Assembly: GCA_002493085.1 (NCBI GenBank)
Contig: DKXQ01000127.1
Span: 1-20,012 of the forward strand
Direction of reading: 5' to 3'
Length of the DNA stretch: 20,012 nt
Source: Lachnoclostridium sp. UBA7122
GTDB taxonomy: Bacteria > Bacillota > Clostridia > Lachnospirales > Lachnospiraceae
In this document: in pieces, positions 14,694-20,012 of the stretch
Numbering within the stretch: position 1 is the first letter of the stretch
Layout of the letters: each line of letters begins with the position of its first letter
The notes under the pieces: model-generated
Databases searched by the model: none
What the model was told of the DNA's origin: nothing
Seen by the model: only the letters and a program-made list of their open reading frames with translations
Program-made: the position numbers and the translations under genes

Positions 14694-15706
14694 AGCGTAA
14701 GAATGAATATTGTGTACTGCGTTATAGGATTATTCCACAGTATGCATCCTGTTTTTTAAGAAAATATCTTCTGCCGCCGCAGACATTGCTTTCAATTATT
14801 ATCGTTGCATCAGTTCTGGCAAGTGTAATTGCCATATCTGCCCGTTTTGGCTATATATTGAAAAACAAGCTTACACCAATTATTGTAACTGCACAAAAAA
14901 TACAGAACCAGAACCTTGGTTTTACTGTGGGAACAACTAATATTAAAGAAATAAATAATGTATTAGCTGCAATGGATAAGATGCGCAGTACACTAAAACA
15001 TTCACTAGAAAACCAGTGGAAAGCAGAACAGATGCGCAAAGAACAGATTTCTGCTTTATCACATGACTTAAAAACTCCTCTTTCCATTGTAAGAGGCAAT
15101 GCAGAACTGCTATATGATACAAATCCTACAGAAGAACAGGCTGGATATATAAATTATATTGAAGAAAATACACTTAAGATGCAGGATTATATAAAAATGC
15201 TTATAGAAATTACAAAATCAGACAGTATTGCAAACCCGGAATTTAAAGAAACTGGCATCGCCAGCTTTGCACAAAATATAAAGGAACAGGCGGAGGGACT
15301 GTGTCTTATAAACAATATTAATCTTAAGTGGAAGTACAACTGCAGCAGGGAAAAGTTTTATATAGACAAAAGTCTGTTAGAAAGAGCAATTCTTAATATT
15401 TTATTAAATGCAGCAGAATATTCACCACAGGGGAGCACAATAACATGTGAAATTTATGATAAAGACAAAAACACGGTTTTTGCAATTAGTGATATGGGGC
15501 AGGGTTTTAGCAATGAAGCACTCAAGTATGCAAAAATGCAATTTTACATGGATGACAGCAGCCGCAGTACAAAGACACACTACGGCATAGGACTTTATTT
15601 TGCAGATAATGTTGTAAAACAGCACAGAGGAAGCCTTGTACTTATAAATTTGGATAAACGTCCTGGTGCTAAAGTTATTATAAACATTCCAGCCAGCAGG
15701 CTTTAG
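14609..15706 (+). pseudogene. Sensor histidine kinase (LanK/SpaK-like), N-terminally truncated
   Basis: The frame opens at a GTG at 14609 right after a TAA and has no ribosome binding site. The remaining 365 residues are the C-terminal part of a bacteriocin-type sensor kinase: the end of an extracytoplasmic sensor (YKVIERKNEYCVLRYRI), one membrane segment (about residues 60-84), a HAMP-like linker, the HisKA motif ISALSHDLKTPLSIVRGNAE (H152), the N-box LLNAAEYSP (N267), the G1 box ISDMGQGF (D295) and the G2 box HYGIGLYFA. The first membrane helix and most of the sensor are missing, and no response regulator is nearby. The catalytic core looks intact, so weak expression by re-initiation inside the permease reading frame is possible, but signal sensing should be lost. 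Confidence 0.75.
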
Positions 15707-15726
15707 GAAATTTAAATCTGTAGAAG

Positions 15727-15755
15727 TTGACAAATGGGATATATACAGATATAAT
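15727..15755 (+). promoter_or_regulatory. Perfect consensus promoter of the alcohol dehydrogenase gene
   Basis: TTGACA (15727-15732) and TATAAT (15750-15755) with an exact 17-bp spacer. Transcription would start near 15762, giving a leader of about 50 nt. Confidence 0.85.
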
Positions 15756-15812
15756 AAGACTATTGTTGCGAAAGAAATTACCGTTAAACATATTTTTATT
15801 AGGAGGATTGTA

Positions 15813-17003
15813 ATGGCAAGATTTACGTTACCAAGAGATTTATATCATGGAAAAGGTTCTCTTGAAGAACTTAAAAATTTAAAAGGCAAGAAAGCCATTT
15901 TAGTTGTCGGTGGTGGCTCTATGAAGCGCTTTGGTTTTCTTGACAAAGCAGTCAGTTATTTAAAAGAAGCAGGCATGGAGGTTGAACTTTTTGAAAATGT
16001 TGAGCCTGACCCAAGTGTGGACACTGTTATGAGAGGCGCTGAAAAGATGCGTGAATTTGAACCTGACTGGATTATTTCTATGGGTGGGGGTTCACCTATT
16101 GATGCTGCTAAAGCAATGTGGGCTTTTTATGAGTATCCTGAAACTACATTTGAGGATTTAATTACTCCTTTTAATTTTCCAACATTAAGAACTAAGGCAA
16201 AATTCTGTGCAATTCCTTCTACATCAGGAACAGCTACAGAGGTGACAGCTTTTTCTGTTATTACTGATTATAAAAAGGGCATTAAATATCCACTGGCTGA
16301 TTTTAATATTACGCCTGATGTTGCCATTGTTGACCCAGAACTGGCAGAAAAGATGCCAAAGAAGCTTACAGCGCATACTGGCATGGATGCCATGACACAT
16401 GCTATTGAGGCATATGTTTCAACACTTCACTGTGATTATACAGACCCGCTTGCGCTTCATGCAATAAAGATGATACATAATGATTTAAAGGCTTCATTTG
16501 ATGGGGACATGGAAGCACGTGACCGCATGCACAATGCACAGTGCCTTGCTGGAATGGCGTTTTCTAATGCACTGCTTGGCATTGTCCACTCTATGGCACA
16601 TAAGACAGGGGCGGCGTATAGTGGCGGACATATTGTTCATGGATGTGCTAATGCAATGTATCTTCCAAAAGTCATTAAATATAATGCAAAAAATAGCGAA
16701 GCAGCAAAGCGTTATGGTGAGATAGCTTCATTTATAGGGCTTAAAGGTTCTTCAGATGATGAACTTGTTGATGCTCTTATAGCAGAAATCAAGTCAATGA
16801 ATGTTTCTCTTGAAATACCATCCTGTATTAAAGAGTATGAGGGTGGAATAATTGATGAAAAAGAATTCATGGACAAGCTTCCAGAAGTTGCAAAACTTGC
16901 TATTTCTGATGCATGTACAGGCTCTAACCCAAGAATTCCTACACCTGATGAAATGGAAAAGTTACTTAAAGCATGTTTCTATGATGAAGAAATCAATTTC
17001 TAG
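15813..17003 (+). CDS. Iron-containing alcohol dehydrogenase
   Basis: A 396-residue group III alcohol dehydrogenase that interconverts aldehydes or ketones and alcohols with NAD(P)H in the cytoplasm. The dinucleotide-binding part shows GGGSMKRFG and SMGGGSPIDAAK; AIPSTSGTATEVTAF is the family phosphate/cofactor stretch. The four metal ligands fall in the expected places: D192 and H196 (GMDAMTHAIEAY), H259 (GIVHSMAHKTGAAY) and H273 (GGHIVHG), matching the spacing of FucO. The length and C-terminus (DACTGSNPRIPTPDEMEKLL) resemble clostridial butanol/ethanol dehydrogenases, a fermentative role; the exact substrate is uncertain. It has an AGGAGG ribosome binding site, a perfect promoter and its own terminator, so it is a single-gene unit likely to be strongly expressed. 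Confidence 0.95.
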   Translation: MARFTLPRDLYHGKGSLEELKNLKGKKAILVVGGGSMKRFGFLDKAVSYLKEAGMEVELFENVEPDPSVDTVMRGAEKMREFEPDWIISMGGGSPIDAAKAMWAFYEYPETTFEDLITPFNFPTLRTKAKFCAIPSTSGTATEVTAFSVITDYKKGIKYPLADFNITPDVAIVDPELAEKMPKKLTAHTGMDAMTHAIEAYVSTLHCDYTDPLALHAIKMIHNDLKASFDGDMEARDRMHNAQCLAGMAFSNALLGIVHSMAHKTGAAYSGGHIVHGCANAMYLPKVIKYNAKNSEAAKRYGEIASFIGLKGSSDDELVDALIAEIKSMNVSLEIPSCIKEYEGGIIDEKEFMDKLPEVAKLAISDACTGSNPRIPTPDEMEKLLKACFYDEEINF

Positions 17004-17034
17004 GGCATATTTTTAAAAAGCATAGTTCACACAG

Positions 17035-17078
17035 ATTCCCCGCTTATCTATATTAAAGCATAAAAGCGGGGAATTTTA
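17035..17078 (+). terminator. Terminator after the alcohol dehydrogenase gene
   Basis: A perfect 11-bp stem ATTCCCCGCTT (17035-17045) with AAGCGGGGAAT (17064-17074) and an 18-nt loop, followed by TTT. Confidence 0.8.
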
Positions 17079-17104
17079 GTAATGTAAGGGAAGAAAGAAG
17101 AAAA

Positions 17105-18391
17105 ATGAAAATAAGGATATATAATGCAAGAATTATTACAATGGCAAATGGCACAGATATTTTAAAGGGTGAACTCCATATTGAAGATGAACGCATTTCA
17201 TTTGTGGGAACAAAAGAGGATGCAAAGCAGCTTTTAAGAGAAACTGTGTTTGAAAGGGAAATTGATGCATGTGGCAATGTAGTCATGCCAGGTTTTAAGG
17301 ATGCACATACACATTCTGCAATGACTTTCCTGCGTTCATATGCAGATGACCTTCCGTTACAGGAATGGCTTTATAACAGGGTTTTCCCTATGGAAGCAAA
17401 ACTTACAGAAGAAGATGTTTTGTGGTGTTCTAAACTGGCAATTATGGAATATCTTACAAGCGGCATTACAGCTAATTTTGATATGTATATGAAAAATGAG
17501 GCTAATGCAAGAGCTTCTGTGGATACAGGCTTCCGTACTGTTTTGTGTGGCAGTATTAATGATTTTGGCGGGACTGTTGAGGGCATTGAAGAGGAGTATA
17601 AACGATATAATAATTATAGTGGACTTTTGTCATACCAGATTGGTTTTCATGCAGAATATACAACTAAAAGAAAAACTCTTGAGAAAATGGCAGAGCTTGC
17701 ACACAAATATAAAGCGCCTGTGTACACACATAATTCAGAAACAAAAAGTGAAGTTGATGGGTGCATTGGAAGATATGGAAAGACTCCTACAGCATTTCTT
17801 GACAGCATTGGAATGTTTGACTATGGCGGAGGGGGTTTCCACTGTGTACATATGACAGATGAGGATTTAGATATATGTAAAGAAAAGAATATATGGGTTG
17901 TAACAAATCCAGCTTCAAATATTAAACTTGCAAGTGGCATAGCCCCTGTAAAAAAGATGCTGGATATGGGAATCGGGCTTGCAATAGGAACAGATGGACC
18001 TGCAAGTAATAACTGCCTTGATATGTTCAGGGAGATGTTTCTTACAACAGCATTACAGAAAGTTTCTATACCTGATGCATCAGCAGTTGACGCAGATGAT
18101 GTGCTTTATATGGCAACATCTGGCGGAGCACTTGCAATGGGGCTTTCTGGCTGCGATACACTTGAAAAAGGCAAATATGCAGATTTAATAATAATTGACC
18201 TGCAGCAGCCAAATATGCAGCCACTTAATAATATCAGCAAAAATATTGTTTATAGCGGCAGTAAACAGAATGTAAAACTGACAATGGTAGCTGGCAGGAT
18301 TCTCTATGAAGATGGCAGATTTGATATAGGTGTATCACCAGAAGAAGTTTATGTAAAAGCAAATGAAAGCATTGGAAGAATGAAAGCCTGA
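17105..18391 (+). CDS. Amidohydrolase, 5-methylthioadenosine/S-adenosylhomocysteine deaminase type
   Basis: A 428-residue metal-dependent deaminase of the MtaD/TrzN/SsnA superfamily. Metal ligands are seen as H68 and H70 (GFKDAHTHS), H209 (YTHNSETKSEV, with the catalytic E212) and D297 (IGTDGPASNN); H182 and the GFHCVHM histidines complete the usual set. SNIKLASGIAPV and the C-terminal GKYADLIIIDL are typical of the MTA/SAH deaminase branch, which removes the amino group of the adenine ring in methylthioadenosine or S-adenosylhomocysteine to recycle methylation by-products. A different aromatic or guanine-like substrate cannot be excluded. The ribosome binding site is purine-rich but weak (AAGGGAAGAAAGAAG). 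The gene follows the dehydrogenase terminator closely, with no clear promoter of its own. Confidence 0.9.
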   Translation: MKIRIYNARIITMANGTDILKGELHIEDERISFVGTKEDAKQLLRETVFEREIDACGNVVMPGFKDAHTHSAMTFLRSYADDLPLQEWLYNRVFPMEAKLTEEDVLWCSKLAIMEYLTSGITANFDMYMKNEANARASVDTGFRTVLCGSINDFGGTVEGIEEEYKRYNNYSGLLSYQIGFHAEYTTKRKTLEKMAELAHKYKAPVYTHNSETKSEVDGCIGRYGKTPTAFLDSIGMFDYGGGGFHCVHMTDEDLDICKEKNIWVVTNPASNIKLASGIAPVKKMLDMGIGLAIGTDGPASNNCLDMFREMFLTTALQKVSIPDASAVDADDVLYMATSGGALAMGLSGCDTLEKGKYADLIIIDLQQPNMQPLNNISKNIVYSGSKQNVKLTMVAGRILYEDGRFDIGVSPEEVYVKANESIGRMKA

Positions 18392-18402
18392 CAATATTTT
18401 TG

Positions 18403-18441
18403 TCAAAAATGTTGCAAAAATAAATCAAAAATGTTGCAAAA
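18403..18441. repeat. Two 17-bp direct repeats, TCAAAAATGTTGCAAAA
   Basis: Exact copies at 18403-18419 and 18425-18441, period 22 bp (about two helical turns), in the spacer after the amidohydrolase gene. The second copy overlaps a promoter-like -35. Confidence 0.9.
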
Positions 18442-18462
18442 TTTCTTTTTATATTATATAAT
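18434..18462 (+). promoter_or_regulatory. Promoter-like site with no gene downstream
   Basis: TTGCAA (18434-18439) and a perfect TATAAT (18457-18462) with a 17-bp spacer, on the plus strand. No plus-strand reading frame follows; see the candidate small RNA. Confidence 0.45.
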
Positions 18463-18467
18463 AAATA

Positions 18468-18588
18468 TAACCTTTCTTTTTCATAAGTTCCGCTGGCTGT
18501 ATACAGATGCCAGCGGAACATTCCATATTGGAAGATTAATATATTAAAAGCAATGCAAAAAAACAGGTCAGGACGGCCTGTTTTTTTT
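18468..18588 (+). ncRNA. Candidate small RNA (promoter, hairpin, terminator)
   Basis: Between the promoter-like site and the bidirectional terminator lies a perfect 11-bp hairpin (GTTCCGCTGGC at 18487-18497 with 18509-18519, 11-nt loop) that has no T-run on either side and so is not itself a terminator. A transcript of about 120 nt would contain this hairpin plus the terminator and would overlap the 3' end of lgt in antisense by about 20 nt. It has no recognised family. The hairpin could instead be an mRNA 3' structure of the amidohydrolase gene. Confidence 0.3.
18557..18588. terminator. Bidirectional terminator overlapping the lgt stop codon
   Basis: AAAAAAACAGG (18557-18567) pairs with CCTGTTTTTTT (18577-18587) around a short loop. 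A-run and T-run give T-tracts on both strands. On the minus strand the stem includes the last codons and stop (18568-18570) of lgt. Confidence 0.8.
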
Positions 18589-19434
18589 ATATTTTATATA
18601 TTTGTATACAAGGATACATAAGGCAAAGATGGCTAATAAACCTGAAAGTACCTGTGATACTGCAATTCCAGTCCCAAAAAAGAGAAGCTGGTCTGTCCTT
18701 AACCCTTCTATCCATACCCTGCCAGTTCCATATCCTAAAAGATATATAAGAAAGAGTTGTCCGTCATATTTTTTGTGTTTAGTATAAAACAGTATAAAAG
18801 CAAGTACACATATATTCCATACTGATTCATACAGAAATGTTGGATGTACCTGGATATAACTGGCACCATCTTCAGTTATAATATTCTGAAGCATTTCATC
18901 AGTTATATAAGATGTATTCACATCTGACTGCCGGATTTGCATTGCAAAAAGGCTGTCTGTGTAGCCTCCAAAAGCTTCCCTGTTACAAAAGTTTCCCCAT
19001 CTTCCTATTATCTGGCCAGTCAGAAGACCAGTACATGCAGTATCTAAAAGCCTGAAAAAAGAAACTTTTTTAATTTTGGAAAATACAAGTGTGGTAATTA
19101 CACCTGCTATTACACCTCCATAGATAGCAAGACCGCCACCACGTATATTTAGTATTTCGCCTAAATTCTGGCTGTAGTAATCCCAGCTGAATATAACATA
19201 ATATAACCTTGCTCCAATAACTGCAAATACAATGTCCCAAAGAGCAAGGTCCAGATATATCTCCTGGTTCTGGCCTGTCCTTTTTGCCTGCCATGCCGCC
19301 ATAAAATAGCCAAATAACATTCCCAGTGATATGATTATTCCATAATAGGCTATAGAAAACCCGCCAATAGAAATGGTTTTTCCAAGGTTTTCAATTTCTA
19401 TTCCTAAATGTGGAAATCTTATATCTGCTCCCAT
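18568..19434 (-). CDS. lgt: Prolipoprotein diacylglyceryl transferase
   Basis: Lgt attaches diacylglycerol from phosphatidylglycerol to the lipobox cysteine of prolipoproteins in the cytoplasmic membrane. The 288-residue product has about seven membrane segments and the Lgt signature GRWGNFCNREAFGG (R145, N148, E153), plus RGGGLAIYGG, VHPTFLYES and GTGRVWIEGLRTD (R239, E243, R246). The ATG at 19434 has a GGAGG ribosome binding site at close to ideal spacing. The gene lies 26 bp after ychF on the same strand with no promoter between, so they are probably co-transcribed, and it ends inside a bidirectional terminator. Confidence 0.97.
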   Translation of the reverse strand: MGADIRFPHLGIEIENLGKTISIGGFSIAYYGIIISLGMLFGYFMAAWQAKRTGQNQEIYLDLALWDIVFAVIGARLYYVIFSWDYYSQNLGEILNIRGGGLAIYGGVIAGVITTLVFSKIKKVSFFRLLDTACTGLLTGQIIGRWGNFCNREAFGGYTDSLFAMQIRQSDVNTSYITDEMLQNIITEDGASYIQVHPTFLYESVWNICVLAFILFYTKHKKYDGQLFLIYLLGYGTGRVWIEGLRTDQLLFFGTGIAVSQVLSGLLAIFALCILVYKYIKYKKNRPS

Positions 19435-19460
19435 ATTAACCTCCAGTATGGCACATTTTT

Positions 19461-20012
19461 CTATACATTAAACCGGAACAATACAACATCCCCATCCTGT
19501 ACTATATATTCCTTGCCCTCAGAACGCACAAGACCCTTTTCTTTTGCAGCGCTCATGCTGCCCTGTTCTGTAAGGTTGTCATAACTAACAACTTCTGCAC
19601 GTATAAAACCTCTTTCAAAGTCTGAGTGTATCTTGCCGGCTGCCTGTGGAGCTTTTGTACCTTTTTTAATTGTCCATGCTTTTGTTTCTATTTCACCAGA
19701 TGTTATATAACTGATAAGGCCAAGGAGTGAATAGCTTGCACGTATCATTTTTTCAAGTCCGGATTCTTTAAGGCCAAGGTCGTCAAGAAACATTTTTCTT
19801 TCTTCATCATCCAGCTCTGCAATTTCCTGTTCTATCTGTGCACAGATTACAAACACTTCAGAGCCTTCATCCTTTGCATAGTCCCGCACTGCTTTAACAT
19901 TGGCATTGCCATCTGCATCATCAGCCAGTTCATCTTCTGCTACATTGGCGGCATAAATAACAGGTTTATATGTCAGCAGGTTAAAACTTTCAAGCAGTTC
20001 TTTTTCTTCATC
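19461..20012 (-). CDS. ychF: Ribosome-associated ATPase YchF, C-terminal part (cut by window edge)
   Basis: The frame runs off the right end of the window, leaving the last 183 residues of a protein usually about 365 long; the G-domain motifs are outside. What is visible is the end of the nucleotide-binding/coiled-coil part (TYKPVIYAANVAEDEL, which contains the family's NVAE-type motif) and the TGS domain with hallmark stretches AWTIKKGTKAPQAAGKIHSD, FERGFIRAEVVSYD and the C-terminal EYIVQDGDVVLFRFNV. YchF is an Obg-family protein that prefers ATP and binds ribosomes, with roles in stress and translation. It sits upstream of lgt in the same direction. Confidence 0.96.
   Translation of the reverse strand, partial: DEEKELLESFNLLTYKPVIYAANVAEDELADDADGNANVKAVRDYAKDEGSEVFVICAQIEQEIAELDDEERKMFLDDLGLKESGLEKMIRASYSLLGLISYITSGEIETKAWTIKKGTKAPQAAGKIHSDFERGFIRAEVVSYDNLTEQGSMSAAKEKGLVRSEGKEYIVQDGDVVLFRFNV

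Noticed and set aside
14352..15706. Programmed frameshift joining permease and kinase
   Set aside because: The two parts are unrelated proteins, both incomplete at the junction, and no slippery sequence is evident; a deletion explains it better.
15764..15790. Rex-type redox operator before the alcohol dehydrogenase
   Set aside because: TTGTTG and GTTAAACA are both present but the spacing does not fit the TTGTTAA-N4-TTAACAA palindrome.

Overview
The window looks like chromosome from a low-GC, anaerobic, gut-type Firmicute, most likely a Lachnospiraceae-like Clostridium. The basis is AT-rich spacers, strong AGGAGG ribosome binding sites, a bile-salt-hydrolase-type enzyme, ferredoxin-tailed aldo/keto reductase and iron alcohol dehydrogenase genes, and protein families common in that group. 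This is inference from gene content, not a database match. No rRNA, tRNA, CRISPR array, insertion sequence or integrase is visible.

Layout. (1) 1-822: the 3' part of an aldo/keto reductase with two 4Fe-4S motifs, closed by a clear terminator. (2) 923-2689, minus strand: a secreted protein of unknown function and an orphan LytTR response regulator. (3) 2904-7333: a purine operon, purM-purN-purD-glyA, with a near-consensus promoter and a terminator. GlyA supplies glycine for PurD and one-carbon units that can become the formyl-THF used by PurN. (4) 7347-12189: four tightly packed plus-strand genes: a GNAT acetyltransferase, a TPR-like helical protein, a divergent HSP90-family ATPase and a polytopic membrane protein (DUF6056-like). 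The membrane protein has a run of nine G near its start codon. The first of these genes begins 14 nt after the purine-operon terminator, with no room for its own promoter. (5) 12247-13418, minus strand: a choloylglycine-hydrolase family enzyme followed by a short coding-like remnant.

(6) 13604-15706: a damaged lantibiotic-immunity locus. The LanF-type ATPase is intact. The LanE-type permease is cut after about 85 residues and runs out of frame into a LanK-type sensor kinase that has lost its N-terminus. The rest of the permease, any LanG and the response regulator are missing, as expected from one internal deletion. (7) 15727-18391: an iron-containing alcohol dehydrogenase behind a perfect consensus promoter, then an MTA/SAH deaminase-type amidohydrolase. 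(8) 18392-20012: a spacer with direct repeats, a promoter-like site, a perfect hairpin and a bidirectional terminator (a possible small RNA), then lgt and the 3' part of ychF on the minus strand.

Most of the content is ordinary. The items most worth a second look are the TPR/HSP90 gene pair, the poly-G tract in the membrane protein, the lantibiotic-immunity deletion chimera with a hairpin over its ribosome binding site, and the possible small RNA beside lgt.
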